A DNA stretch of 64,000 nucleotides from positions 310,001-374,000 of the forward strand of contig JADJVH010000001.1 of assembly GCA_016716665.1 (NCBI GenBank), read 5' to 3'. The position numbers and the translations under genes are program-made. This document shows, piece after piece, positions 7,485 to 17,147 of this stretch. The notes under the pieces were generated by a model. That model worked only from the letters and a program-made list of their open reading frames with translations, did not search any database and was not told the origin of the DNA. The first letter of the stretch is position 1; the number at the start of each line of letters is the position of its first letter. The stretch comes from Candidatus Opimibacter iunctus (GTDB lineage Bacteria; Bacteroidota; Bacteroidia; Chitinophagales; Saprospiraceae).

Positions 7485-9713
7485 TCAGAAAGGATAGCCT
7501 ATCGCTATATTGAGTGCAGGCTTCCAAAACCTGATGTCACGGGCCCACCTTTCACCTTCTGGCAAATACGGCGTCCGCACTGTATATGCAAAGTCAAATC
7601 GAGCGACAATAAAATCAAAATCCCATCGCAGCCCCCATCCGGCACTGATGGCGATCTGACTAAGAAATGAATCAAAATGAAACCTTGCATTTGGCCGCGT
7701 GGGATCCTCATTGTATAGCCATATATTTCCGGCATCCACAAATAATGCACCTTTAAAACTGCCCGCAAACGTAAACCTGTATTCAAGGTTGCCTTCCAGT
7801 CGTATATCCCCTGTCAGGTCATTGTAACCCTCCGGAGGCACTTCACTGCCCGGGCCTAAGGACCTCGCGATAAAAGAGCGAAGGCTATTCGTGCCACCCA
7901 CATAAAACTGCTTGACATAGGGTAGAACTTCTGAATTGCCTGTAGGAATACCCAGTCCCGCACTAAGCCTGGTGACCAGGCTTTTCTGTTGACGGAATTT
8001 AAAACTATACCGCATATCAAAGCGGGTCCTGATATACTGTGAAAAGGGAACCCCAAGAAAATTATACCTGCCCATTGAATCCCTGGCTGCACCAGTGAGG
8101 GAATACAATCCATTCAAGACATTTCCGGCTACATCAATTCCGCCTTTAAAGAAGAAATCACTTCGTTGGTCAGATGCAGCCTGATACGTAAATTCATACG
8201 CTGCCCCCAGGATAAACTGTTCGTCAAAGCTTCGCTGCACACCCGGGTTCTCAGCCAGGTAATCGATAAATTCCTGCGACTTGGATTCTTCAGGAAGCTT
8301 TGTGAACACTACTTCGATCGGATTGAACGAATGGCTGATCTGGTCTGTCCTGCTCCATCGATAACCGAAGTTGGTGTATATCGAATTCAGCCTGTACAGG
8401 TCGAGGCGGTTGAAAAGATTATATCCCGCGGAGATATTGGTTTTGGGAAGGTTTTTCTTTTCCGAATCAAATAAAAACTTTGGATAAAACCGTGGCACCA
8501 GGTAACTGATATCAAATCCCAACTGGTAGGCAGGATTAATCTTACCGTTGACAATCTGCATCTCAAAGGATCCATTAAGGTTGATCTTGAGTATCTCCGC
8601 ACCATTGTTTGAATTACGGTCTGTGTAGCTAAAGATTACCCCGGGACCGAAGTAATTGGTCGACTGGAATATGGTATTGAACTCAGCGGAATATGCAAAT
8701 CTCTTTCGCTGTGATAAGTAAAGCATGACATCCAGTTCATCTGTTCCCTTTTGCAAAAATCTCAGGCTCGCATTACGGATGATGGCCAGTTCGTTGAGAT
8801 AGCGGATGGTCTCTACATAATCGGACCTTGAATATAGCTTTCCAGGCTTCAGGAATATGCCTTGCTGCAGTGCGCTAAACTTTAAGTTGTTGTGCTCGGA
8901 TATCAGATAGTACCCATCCTTCTCTGTGGTATCAGGCGACGTCCCTACAAGTTCATTGTCATCATGGATGTACACATTCCTGATCTTGTATGCCACTCTC
9001 GAATCAGGGGGCGTTTCAGGTTTGATCGTCATTTCTGCCTTGACCTGATGCTCTCCGGTCACTGTGTCAGCCTTGAGTGTCAGATAATCAGGGCTGAAAT
9101 AAATGTAACCCTTCTCCTTCAACTCACGATCTATCCTTATCCGCTCGTTCTTGACAGTCTGAAGCGAATAGATTTCTCCCGGCTTTAGCAAAGATTCAGG
9201 TTTTGTATCTGCGATCCTTTGGGTGAGATCATTCTCCGGTTTAGGAAAGGATACTGCATCTATCCTGTATGGTTCCTTTAGGGTAATTGAATACTTATAC
9301 TTTGCCTTCCTCTTGCCGGAATATACAGTATCTACGTCGACTGTATTGTCAAAATAGCCCTGGTGAAATAACCGGTTCTGAATCGCAGAAGCAACCAGTC
9401 GGGGAGCTGTCTTTGATAGTAAAACAGGGGCGGCAATTTTCCCCTTCCAGAATTTTCTCGTCCTGGCTGAATCCGAAAGCATATTGTATCTGGCGAGCCC
9501 CGGCCGCATCCACAGGAAAGTATTGTTGGGCCTGGGCTTTAGGACTTCACTAAAGTATGGCGAAAGTTTTTTGTTTCGGACATTCTTTATAGCAAAGGTT
9601 ACGTCATGTCCGGTATAGAGCGGATCATTGGCTGTAATATCCTTCATCCCTGTACATCCTCCCAGTACAAGGATACACGCGAAGACAAGATGATATATAG
9701 CCAGCCTCATCAT
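7485..9713 (-). CDS. tamL: TamL-type outer-membrane lipoprotein of the BamA/TamA (Omp85) family
   Basis: The product is 742 aa. It begins MMRLAIYHL and has a lipobox with Cys20 (LVLGGC), so it is an acylated Omp85 protein. That is the hallmark of TamL in Bacteroidota, which replaces TamA. Residues 25-330 hold POTRA-like repeats, and the rest is a beta-barrel (for example 'SAGLGIPTGNSEVLPYVKQFYVGGTNSLRSF', shortened here to its motif GGTNSLRSF, typical of Omp85 strands). It ends in a terminal Phe (IGYPF), the usual outer-membrane barrel signature. The start overlaps the tamB stop by ATGA, so the two are translationally coupled. The pair moves or inserts material between inner and outer membrane. 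Confidence 0.9.
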   Translation of the reverse strand: MMRLAIYHLVFACILVLGGCTGMKDITANDPLYTGHDVTFAIKNVRNKKLSPYFSEVLKPRPNNTFLWMRPGLARYNMLSDSARTRKFWKGKIAAPVLLSKTAPRLVASAIQNRLFHQGYFDNTVDVDTVYSGKRKAKYKYSITLKEPYRIDAVSFPKPENDLTQRIADTKPESLLKPGEIYSLQTVKNERIRIDRELKEKGYIYFSPDYLTLKADTVTGEHQVKAEMTIKPETPPDSRVAYKIRNVYIHDDNELVGTSPDTTEKDGYYLISEHNNLKFSALQQGIFLKPGKLYSRSDYVETIRYLNELAIIRNASLRFLQKGTDELDVMLYLSQRKRFAYSAEFNTIFQSTNYFGPGVIFSYTDRNSNNGAEILKINLNGSFEMQIVNGKINPAYQLGFDISYLVPRFYPKFLFDSEKKNLPKTNISAGYNLFNRLDLYRLNSIYTNFGYRWSRTDQISHSFNPIEVVFTKLPEESKSQEFIDYLAENPGVQRSFDEQFILGAAYEFTYQAASDQRSDFFFKGGIDVAGNVLNGLYSLTGAARDSMGRYNFLGVPFSQYIRTRFDMRYSFKFRQQKSLVTRLSAGLGIPTGNSEVLPYVKQFYVGGTNSLRSFIARSLGPGSEVPPEGYNDLTGDIRLEGNLEYRFTFAGSFKGALFVDAGNIWLYNEDPTRPNARFHFDSFLSQIAISAGWGLRWDFDFIVARFDFAYTVRTPYLPEGERWARDIRFWKPALNIAIGYPF

Positions 9714-12700
9714 TTTTTCTTGCGCTTAGGTTTTTCTCCCTTGTTAAATTCACGGATAAAGATCAGGGATATACCTGTATTCCGCACTTCCTGGTAGATG
9801 ATGTCATAGGTCTCGTTGTTGAACAACTTGAGCTGCTTGTCCCCGTTTCCGGTGAGGTCATAGATGATGGCCATGTCTCCCCGGTAATTGTTGCTTCCAG
9901 TATTGGCGCCAGACTGGTCCGCATTGATATCAAAGTCTCCTCCGATCTCAAAGGACAACCGGTCATCCAGTATACTCTTGGATACCCTGAAATCCATAGA
10001 CGTCCGCGTCTTGCCTCCCGGAGTCGAGTAATCACTATACGATTGCAAGCCCACATCAATATTGACACCCTTGATATGCTGGCCGGCAAATCTGTTGAGC
10101 TGGCCGGTCAGCAATGCATTGACACTATTGGTGATGGCTGTAGTGGCGATCACATTTTCATTGAGATCGGCTGTGCTGGATTCGGGAATAAATCCTCCAA
10201 GCACAAGTAGACCGAAGACCTGCTTATTTAACTCTGATTGATACTCCGGTGATTTCAGCCTGTCCAGTTTATTAGCCAGTACAGGATAATTGGTTCGCTC
10301 TGCTTTGGACAGGTCCAGGGTGAAGGACACTTCCGGCTTTTCAATCGTCCCCTTGATGTTGATGCCAACGATATAATCCAATGATCGCTTATAGGCAGAT
10401 TGTTCGTTCTCTCCGATTTCGTGCCCTATCAATCCGATAGAATTGGACGCTACGGTATACTGAGCCGTGATATCCAGATCCCCGTTTTCTGCATCCCCGT
10501 TCCAGTTGATGGATGAGCCCTTGCTCAGGCTAAATGTCTTCTTGACCAGGTCATAAAAAGATAATCTATACTGGCCTTCCTGGATGGTATACTTCCCACT
10601 CAGTTGGAGCCCGCCCATGCGGTCATATCCCAATTCCAGGTTTGCACCACCGCTGGCCTGAAAATAATCCCCGGATTGTACATCAGTGATCACACGCAGC
10701 CCTGCTTTGTCCTCAACCTTGATCGTACAATTGAGTATAAAATCCGGAAGGGTGGCCACTAATGAATCATAAAATGTACCCGAAGATTTGAGATCAGTGG
10801 TATCCGCTAACTGCCCCGGATCGACAAACTCAACGATGCCATCTGTGCGGAGGAGGTCGACCGCATCATTAGAGACGACATAGGTGAGGTTGGTAGTATC
10901 CTTGATCGTAATCTTGCCATTGATATAGGTATCCTTCTCATTACCCTTGAGCTGCATGTCCGTCGCCAGCACGAGCAAACCCTTCAATTGATCCTTCGAA
11001 GATTCAGGACTACTCATGAGGGTAAATTGATCCGTCTTTACGTTGAAGTCATAAGTATAAGTCTGGAAATTCCTGGTCCGCAGGTTCCCATTGATGGTGA
11101 GCGGGGAATTGCCCTTGTCATATAGCGTAAAATCTTTAACGGACAATCCTGACGTATCAAGCGTGATGATGTCATCTGCTATGTTGAAGGTCAGCGATGG
11201 ATCAGCAGTTGTAAAACCTGCATCTTTAAACCTGACAAATCCCTTGAAATCCGGGCTTGCCACCGGCCCTTGCACTGTTGCTTCACCCTTGATGGCACCA
11301 TGCATCTCATCCAGGTAATCCGTCAACAAGAAAGAAAAGAGCTCCAGATTATTGACATCCAGAATTATGGACGCATTCACGACCTCATGATCGATACCAT
11401 AGTGCCCTTCGACATCTACTTTGTTTGTCGTATTGGTCAGTATAAATTTGAAAGGCACGTCATCACCCTCTTTTACTGCAGATAAGGAAACCGCCAATGG
11501 ATCAGATTGGTATAGGCTGAGACTGTCAATGTCAGCCTTCAGGTCAAGCTGCTCATCCCTTACATACTTGATCGTACCTGCCAGATGTCCGCTGGATATA
11601 ATGGTTGAATCCTGGAAGAGCAAGTCATTGAGCCGGGTCAGGTCTAGTCTGATGAAATGTAAATCAAAGGCATTCAAATCACCATCCAGGCTTAGCTCCA
11701 TATCCTTGTGGGCAATCAGGAAATGATCCATAATGATGTTGCTGTCTGATACAAATACCGGGTTGTTTTTTCCAAAATGATATTGCTCTCCAAAAAACTG
11801 CATTCTGTCAGGGAATATATAGACACCCTGATCCCCTGTCAGGAAATGCGCCCTCAGATCAAGTACCGAAATAGAATCCCTGGACAGGAGGAGGTCTGAC
11901 ATGATCGTGTCTCCCTTTGTATTCATGTTCACTGCCAGATGCCCAAGCGAATAATCACTATACATCAGATTCTGTGCATCCATATCCCCGGTGACAACAT
12001 TGCCAGCTGCCATAAAATCTGCATTGAGAGAATCAAGGGCAATCCCGTATCCTTTAAAAGCTCCGGAAGTGGCTTTCAATTGAGCAGTATGCGCCTGCTG
12101 ATCAAAGCCTCCCGTCAAACTCAGGGTAGAAAATTGTTCAACAGGTATTCCAAGAAGCTGCAGTATACCTGGCTTGAGTAACTGCACATCAAACTGGAGA
12201 GTCCTGTCTCCACGATAAGCGTGCATACTATCGCTTGAAAAGACCAGGCTTCTGATCCATGCCTCAACTACATCCAGTGAATCCCTTAGATCAAAATTTG
12301 CCAGCAGGTTGCCCCGCATGTCATCCGCATAGTAGTCAACCATACTCGCCCCGGGAGACAAGGATGTTTCAATTGAAATCGTATCGAGGGCATAAGATCT
12401 TGTCTGCATATCCACCAGCACCTTATGGCCCTGCACCCCACCCGATATTGAAGTATCTCCTGACTGCATGACTGCCCTGAAATCACCTGAAACAAGCAGC
12501 GTACTGTCGGTGTGCAGAAAATTTCCAACATTGAATCCTGTCAACTGAACATCCGCATTGACCAGGATAGAATCTGCATAGGATACTTCAGTACTGATCA
12601 GCGATTGGTAATCAGGGTCTTTAATCGCTATATCCGCTGTCAAATGCTCACCCTGAATCTCTCCCTTAAATGAAATATCATGTATGTCGTGGTCCATCAC

Positions 12701-14368
12701 CTGCACCATGCTGACCAATCCATTGACTTGAACATCCTGAATCGCGCCAACCAATCCTCTTGCATCAGCAGATAATGCAATAGCACCTAACCATGGCATG
12801 TCTACCCAACGATTGAGATAGATATGGTCTCCGTCTGCATGCAGGTCAATTCGATAGCTGTCTGATACCGGGGCAATCTTCCCTTTAGTTTTTACATTAC
12901 CCCATGATGTACTAGCTCTTCCATCAACGTAAATCTCCTTGAGGCTCCCGGACGTGATCATATTGATCTCCATATTGTCGGGTATACTCATATCACCTAT
13001 GAAAGGTGCGAGCAAGGAAGCCAAACCTGCGTCAGTTTTTGCCTCGATGATCAGGTCCTGCCAGTTGATTTTATTCATATCCAACAGCTCATTGACCTTT
13101 CCCCTGGCATCAAGACTGCATGCTTTGTTTTTTACTGATAGGGAAGAAAGGCTTCCGCTTCCATTTGAATAGCTCAATGCACCAGCAAGATCTGTAATCC
13201 CCCAACCCTTGAATAACTGTTGCATACTGTCCGTCAGGAAATAGGATATATCATCAGGATCAAGCCTGGATTGGAAGGTCACATCAAAGTCAGGATTTTG
13301 TGGATTCATTCCGGCACCTGCAGCACCTCTTATGTTCAGTTTGCCAAGCAATTCATTCGCACCTGAGGCCACATGCAACGAATCCATTGCCATCCTTTGA
13401 TGATTCGTGTGAATACCTGCCCTTCCTTCTGTTAAAGTAAAGCCCTTCATAGCTCCTGTGAGTGTGTCGATGGATACACCAAGTGTGTCTGCATGCATCA
13501 CGAAATCGGAGATAGCGACTTGTATTTGCTTCACAGCAATGTGAGACGGATCAAACTGCGTAGTCTCAGTCACTTTTCCCTCATGGTATGAAAAACCACT
13601 ATCGTTGAAATCAAGCTTCAGGAGTTCGAGTCCTATGCCTAGCCCAAAATCAGGACTAAACTGAAATCCAATCATGGCTGTATCCATACCAACTATAGAG
13701 TCAGCTGATCCTGTTGACAATATGTTGAGCATAGCCCCGTCCAGGACTACCCTATCCCCTGAGATCAAATTGAGATCAGTCGAATATGTTGCTGCTTCTA
13801 CCAACAGACTATCGAAATCAACGCCAATGGAGGTACCTGTCACTTCAGATATAAATTCAAAAGCGATATTGTCCATCCATACCTTTTTAAATTCAAGCCG
13901 TATTGCTTTCGATGATGGGTTCCGGTCTGCCTTTGATACAAATGACTCCAGTAAGAACTGGATATTGAGCCCATCTTCACGCTGGCTCAGGTGAGCGGTT
14001 ACATCAGATATCCTGATCTCATCAAAAATATAATGGCCCTTCAGCAGTTCGAGCACGCTTGAAACAGCTTCAAATCTGCCCACGCATATCAATTCACTGC
14101 TATCCCTGTCCCAGGTTTTCAGATCCTCCACAATAAGGTCGCCGAGTATAGAAAACCGCAGGCTGCCGATATCCACACGTGAGTTTAGCTTTGAAGACAA
14201 GTAACTCGTCAATTCACGTGTGATCTTACGCTGGGTGACAGGGAGATGGAGGATGAGTACAAATGTCAACAGCAGGAAGAGTATGCCTAAAATCACCTTG
14301 GCAAGGATTCTGAACACTCTTGTCCACTTTCTTCTGACCGGCCTGATATCTCTTGTGTCCTCTACCAC
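9710..14368 (-). CDS. tamB: Translocation and assembly module protein TamB
   Basis: The product is 1552 aa. The N-terminus has a single membrane anchor (about residues 20-45, ILGILFLLLTFVLILHLP). A very long repetitive beta-rich body follows (AsmA-like/DUF490), predicted to form a hydrophobic-groove bridge across the periplasm. The C-terminal TamB domain is clear ('KPEVSFTLDLSKAER', 'KQVFGLLVLGGFIPES', 'ANKLDRLKSPEYQ'). TamB works with the Omp85 partner encoded immediately downstream. Length and order (tamB then tamL, overlapping by four bases) are usual for Bacteroidota. It is divergent from fabH; the promoter region is short (about 120 bp). Confidence 0.92.
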   Translation of the reverse strand: MVEDTRDIRPVRRKWTRVFRILAKVILGILFLLLTFVLILHLPVTQRKITRELTSYLSSKLNSRVDIGSLRFSILGDLIVEDLKTWDRDSSELICVGRFEAVSSVLELLKGHYIFDEIRISDVTAHLSQREDGLNIQFLLESFVSKADRNPSSKAIRLEFKKVWMDNIAFEFISEVTGTSIGVDFDSLLVEAATYSTDLNLISGDRVVLDGAMLNILSTGSADSIVGMDTAMIGFQFSPDFGLGIGLELLKLDFNDSGFSYHEGKVTETTQFDPSHIAVKQIQVAISDFVMHADTLGVSIDTLTGAMKGFTLTEGRAGIHTNHQRMAMDSLHVASGANELLGKLNIRGAAGAGMNPQNPDFDVTFQSRLDPDDISYFLTDSMQQLFKGWGITDLAGALSYSNGSGSLSSLSVKNKACSLDARGKVNELLDMNKINWQDLIIEAKTDAGLASLLAPFIGDMSIPDNMEINMITSGSLKEIYVDGRASTSWGNVKTKGKIAPVSDSYRIDLHADGDHIYLNRWVDMPWLGAIALSADARGLVGAIQDVQVNGLVSMVQVMDHDIHDISFKGEIQGEHLTADIAIKDPDYQSLISTEVSYADSILVNADVQLTGFNVGNFLHTDSTLLVSGDFRAVMQSGDTSISGGVQGHKVLVDMQTRSYALDTISIETSLSPGASMVDYYADDMRGNLLANFDLRDSLDVVEAWIRSLVFSSDSMHAYRGDRTLQFDVQLLKPGILQLLGIPVEQFSTLSLTGGFDQQAHTAQLKATSGAFKGYGIALDSLNADFMAAGNVVTGDMDAQNLMYSDYSLGHLAVNMNTKGDTIMSDLLLSRDSISVLDLRAHFLTGDQGVYIFPDRMQFFGEQYHFGKNNPVFVSDSNIIMDHFLIAHKDMELSLDGDLNAFDLHFIRLDLTRLNDLLFQDSTIISSGHLAGTIKYVRDEQLDLKADIDSLSLYQSDPLAVSLSAVKEGDDVPFKFILTNTTNKVDVEGHYGIDHEVVNASIILDVNNLELFSFLLTDYLDEMHGAIKGEATVQGPVASPDFKGFVRFKDAGFTTADPSLTFNIADDIITLDTSGLSVKDFTLYDKGNSPLTINGNLRTRNFQTYTYDFNVKTDQFTLMSSPESSKDQLKGLLVLATDMQLKGNEKDTYINGKITIKDTTNLTYVVSNDAVDLLRTDGIVEFVDPGQLADTTDLKSSGTFYDSLVATLPDFILNCTIKVEDKAGLRVITDVQSGDYFQASGGANLELGYDRMGGLQLSGKYTIQEGQYRLSFYDLVKKTFSLSKGSSINWNGDAENGDLDITAQYTVASNSIGLIGHEIGENEQSAYKRSLDYIVGINIKGTIEKPEVSFTLDLSKAERTNYPVLANKLDRLKSPEYQSELNKQVFGLLVLGGFIPESSTADLNENVIATTAITNSVNALLTGQLNRFAGQHIKGVNIDVGLQSYSDYSTPGGKTRTSMDFRVSKSILDDRLSFEIGGDFDINADQSGANTGSNNYRGDMAIIYDLTGNGDKQLKLFNNETYDIIYQEVRNTGISLIFIREFNKGEKPKRKKK

Positions 14369-14491
14369 GTCATATCAGCCTAAAATGAACATAATTGGTG
14401 ATCCTCGTTTATGACTGTACATTGCATATCCAAAAGTACGGCTTTGGGAGCAGGATTTTTGAGTATGTTTACTGACAAATCTTCTCAATTT

Positions 14492-15549
14492 ATGGCTTCC
14501 GCATATATAAAAGGAATCGGCTTTTACGTCCCTGACAACATCGTGACCAACCAGGATCTCCAGCGTCACATGGATACGACTGATGAATGGATCCAGGAAC
14601 GCACAGGCATTCAGGAGCGCCGTTATGGCACCAAGCATAAAGAGACAACATCCGTGCTTGGCACCAATGCGGCACGGAAAGCGCTTGAAAATGCCGGCAT
14701 GCAGGCAGACGAACTGGACCTCATCATCTTCGCTACGCTCAGTCCGGATTATTACTTTCCCGGAAGCGGTGTGTTGATGCAGCGTCAACTCGGTATCACT
14801 AAGACTGAAATTCCATGCCTCGATATCCGTAATCAATGCAGCGGCTTTGTCTACGGCCTGTCAGTTGCAGATGCCTTTATACGCAGCGGAATGTATAAGA
14901 ACATCCTCCTCGTCGGTGCAGAGACCCATTCGATGGGTCTTGACTTTTCGACTCGTGGCCGCAATGTAACCGTCATCTTTGGGGACGGTGCAGGGGCTGT
15001 TGTCCTGAGCGCTACTGACGAACAATTCAGGGTGTACTTGCAACGCGCATTCATGCCAATGGTGAATTTGCAGAAGAACTCGCGATGATCAATCCGGGTT
15101 CGCACGGCGGTGTACACGTGCCGGACCCAAGTGTCTTCGGATATGAAGAGGCTGAATATGGCCAGACCTTTATCAGTCCGAAAATGGTGACCGATGGAAT
15201 GATCTTTCCCAATATGAATGGCCAACTCGTATTCAAGCATGCGGTAGCAAAATTTCCTGAAGTGATCGGCGAAGTCCTCGATGCCGCCGGCCTGCAGAAA
15301 ACGGATATTGATCTCCTGGTATGCCATCAGGCCAATCTCCGCATCAGCCAGTTTGTACAGAAGACCATGGGCCTTCGCGATGACCAGGTATGGAACAACA
15401 TCCAGCGCTATGGCAATACTACTGCTGCATCTATCCCCATCGCACTCGCCGAAGCTGTTGAAGCCGGCAAGGTGAAGAAGGGCGACCTTATATGTCTCGC
15501 TGCATTTGGTAGTGGGTTTACATGGGGTGCGGCGCTGATCCGCTGGTGA
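14492..15549 (+). CDS. fabH: 3-oxoacyl-[ACP] synthase III (FabH-like), reading frame broken by one base
   Basis: Start chosen at the ATG giving MASAYIKGIGFYVPDN, the normal FabH N-terminus. The catalytic triad is present: Cys in 'NQCSGFVYG' (about residue 116), His in 'CHQANLRI', and Asn in 'RYGNTTAAS'. The first part ends out of frame at 15088, and the second part runs to 15549. Reading GGT GTA CTT from 15031 restores the expected sequence (GVLATRIHANGEF...AMINPGSHGG), so one base is missing near 15021-15030. No slippery heptamer is visible, so programmed shifting is unlikely; sequencing error or recent loss remain. The repaired product of about 353 aa is slightly longer than E. coli FabH and resembles the Bacteroidota beta-ketoacyl synthase III group. 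It could be a paralogue. Confidence 0.85.
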
Positions 15550-15585
15550 TGAGCAGAGAGCAGAGCGCAGAGGGCTAATCTTACA

Positions 15586-15668
15586 TGGAAGTTGCAAACT
15601 TCCAGCCATTGATCCTGCTGATTCCCTCATTTGATTTTGATATTGATTTGAAGTTGAAAACTTCAAAT
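15586..15668. repeat. Two short hairpins sharing a GAAGTT-AACTTC core
   Basis: TGGAAGTT-GCA-AACTTCCA (15586-15604) and ATTTGAAGTT-GAA-AACTTCAAAT (15646-15668) are perfect inverted repeats. They have the same core and different, individually complementary outer arms. They lie just after fabH and may serve as terminators or be a small interspersed repeat. Confidence 0.6.
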
Positions 15669-15716
15669 AGCGAGGGTGTACTCAACTTCTAACCACCTAA
15701 GCTCTAATCTACTAAC

Positions 15717-15762
15717 CCTATAAACCTATAAACCCATAAACTTACAAACCTCCTTATCTTTG
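15717..15762 (+). promoter_or_regulatory. AACCTATA octamer array ending in a -7 box (TATCTTTG)
   Basis: Four to five degenerate octamers (AACCTATA, AACCCATA, AACTTACA) occupy 15718-15750. TATCTTTG at 15755-15762 follows and matches the Bacteroidota -7 consensus. It ends eight bases before the bshB1 ATG, so the transcript is probably leaderless. The same octamer family recurs at 28887-28939. Confidence 0.5.
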
Positions 15763-15770
15763 ATGTCAAC

Positions 15771-16481
15771 ATGAAAACAGACCTTCTCTTTATCGCTGCA
15801 CATCCCGATGATGTCGAACTCTGCTGTGCGGGCACCGTATTTAAGCATATAGCTGCAGGCTATACCGTTGGCGTTGTTGATCTGACTGCAGGCGAACTAG
15901 GTACCAGGGGGAATGCCGCACTGCGCGCAGAAGAAGCAGCAAGGGCATCGGCCATCATGGGCCTGGCTTTTCGCGAAAACCTTGGATTACGCGATGGCTT
16001 CTTTGACCTGAGCGAATCCAACAAGAAGCCCATCATCCGTGCTGTCCGCAAATACAGGCCTGAAATTGTCATCACCAACGCTATTCGCGATCGACACCCC
16101 GATCATGCCAGGGCATCACAATTAGTTTCCGAAAGTTGCTTCCTCGCCGGCCTCCCCAAAATAGAAATGGAAGACAGTGGCCAACTCCTCCAGGCCTGGC
16201 GTCCAAAGCAGGTATACCACATGATCCAGGACAATTATATCTCCCCGGATATATGTGTAGATATCACCCCCTGGATAGAGAAAAAAAATGAAGCTGTCCT
16301 GGCTTTCAAATCACAGTTCTACGACCCCCTCTCCAGCGAACCCCACACCCCTATCTCCGGCCTTGATTTTTTCGAATTTCTCCGCGCACGAGCACGCGAG
16401 ATGGGCCGCCTCATCGGTGTCGAATACGCAGAAGGCTACACAATGCAAGGACCTGTCAAAAAGGAAAACCTTTTGTTGTAA
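15771..16481 (+). CDS. bshB1: Bacillithiol biosynthesis deacetylase BshB1
   Basis: The product is 236 aa of the PIG-L/LmbE zinc deacetylase family. The zinc ligands are in AHPDD (residues 10-14) and HPDH (109-112). The family's 'GELGTRG' and 'LGLRDG' segments are present. BshB1 removes the acetyl group from GlcNAc-malate, the second step of bacillithiol synthesis, in the cytoplasm. Many Bacteroidota use bacillithiol as their low-molecular-weight thiol. The other bsh genes are not in this window. A promoter box sits directly upstream, so it is probably monocistronic. Confidence 0.92.
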   Translation: MKTDLLFIAAHPDDVELCCAGTVFKHIAAGYTVGVVDLTAGELGTRGNAALRAEEAARASAIMGLAFRENLGLRDGFFDLSESNKKPIIRAVRKYRPEIVITNAIRDRHPDHARASQLVSESCFLAGLPKIEMEDSGQLLQAWRPKQVYHMIQDNYISPDICVDITPWIEKKNEAVLAFKSQFYDPLSSEPHTPISGLDFFEFLRARAREMGRLIGVEYAEGYTMQGPVKKENLLL

Positions 16482-16550
16482 GAGTGTAAGACAGTGAGAA
16501 AGTAAGAAGCATGGGTGGGGGTGTGAGCATTGCAATTTCCTAATTACAAC

Positions 16551-16625
16551 CTTCTAACTTCTAACTTCTAACTTCCTTCTTCCTTCGGAATTCCATGTTC
16601 GGTATTCGTTATTCGGTATTCAAGA
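16551..16625. repeat. Two adjacent heptamer arrays (CTTCTAA and TTCGGTA units)
   Basis: CTTCTAA occurs three times from 16551, followed by a partial unit. TTCGGAA, TTCCATG, TTCGGTA, TTCGTTA, TTCGGTA and TTCAAGA then follow in register from 16584. Both arrays have a strict period of seven. They lie between the convergent bshB1 and the gene at 16641-16991. Confidence 0.6.
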
Positions 16626-16640
16626 TTTCTACGCCCACCA

Positions 16641-16991
16641 TTATTTATAATGAGGCGCATAGAAATCTTGCTTCCCTTCCATCCACTCTGTATACTCCAG
16701 CGAGCCTAGCCTGAATCGCGGTGCCAGTTTGCTCTTTTTCTCTATCTGGTATTCCAACTTGCAAAACATCCCCGGCAGATGATTCACAGATGGCACTTGC
16801 ATCACCGTCATTGAGTTTGCCACAGATACCTGCGAAGAAAATTGAAACAGAGCCCTATCATTCTTTACCGGATGCAAGAGCGGATATGAAACTTCAGGCT
16901 GACTCAAGGTTGCAGAAAATGAAGGCAGCCTCTCCTGACTGTAACCAATCCGGAAGAGAAATATGAATAGAATAAATAAGCCACTCTTCAT
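16641..16991 (-). CDS. Small secreted protein of unknown function
   Basis: The product is 116 aa. Residues 1-19 form a signal peptide (MKSGLFILFIFLFRIGYSQ). The mature part is about 97 aa with no recognisable domain and ends in 'YEWMEGKQDFYAPHYK'-like residues (…EGKQDFYAPHYK). The composition suits a small periplasmic or surface protein. I do not recognise the family. The neighbours (bshB1, carboxyltransferase) do not suggest a function. Confidence 0.55.
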   Translation of the reverse strand: MKSGLFILFIFLFRIGYSQERLPSFSATLSQPEVSYPLLHPVKNDRALFQFSSQVSVANSMTVMQVPSVNHLPGMFCKLEYQIEKKSKLAPRFRLGSLEYTEWMEGKQDFYAPHYK

Positions 16992-17074
16992 AAAAGAAAA
17001 TAAATCATATTCTCCGTGCGCTCTCCCACAATATTTTTAGCATAATGGCCGAATCTTCGTCGTGCGAAACAATA

Positions 17075-17145
17075 CCCTTTGCTCCCTTTGCTCCTTTGCT
17101 CCTTTGCTCCCTTGCTCCCTTGCTCCCTTTCTCCTTTGCTCCCTT
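17075..17145. repeat. Low-complexity GCTCCCTT tandem array
   Basis: About eight imperfect repeats of GCTCCCTT/GCTCCTTT (period 8-9). The array ends only a few bases after the stop codon of the carboxyltransferase gene, which is read from the other strand. It may fold little as DNA but would be strongly purine-rich (AGGGAGC) in the minus-strand transcript. Confidence 0.6.
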
Positions 17146-17147
17146 CT

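Noticed and set aside
15021..15088. Programmed -1 frameshift in fabH
   Set aside because: No slippery heptamer or following structure; the shift fits a missing base.
14851..15666. Open frame of 271 codons on the minus strand over fabH
   Set aside because: Antisense to FabH catalytic motifs, with no recognisable domain.
16551..16625. CRISPR-like array
   Set aside because: Seven-base units without spacers; no cas genes in the window.
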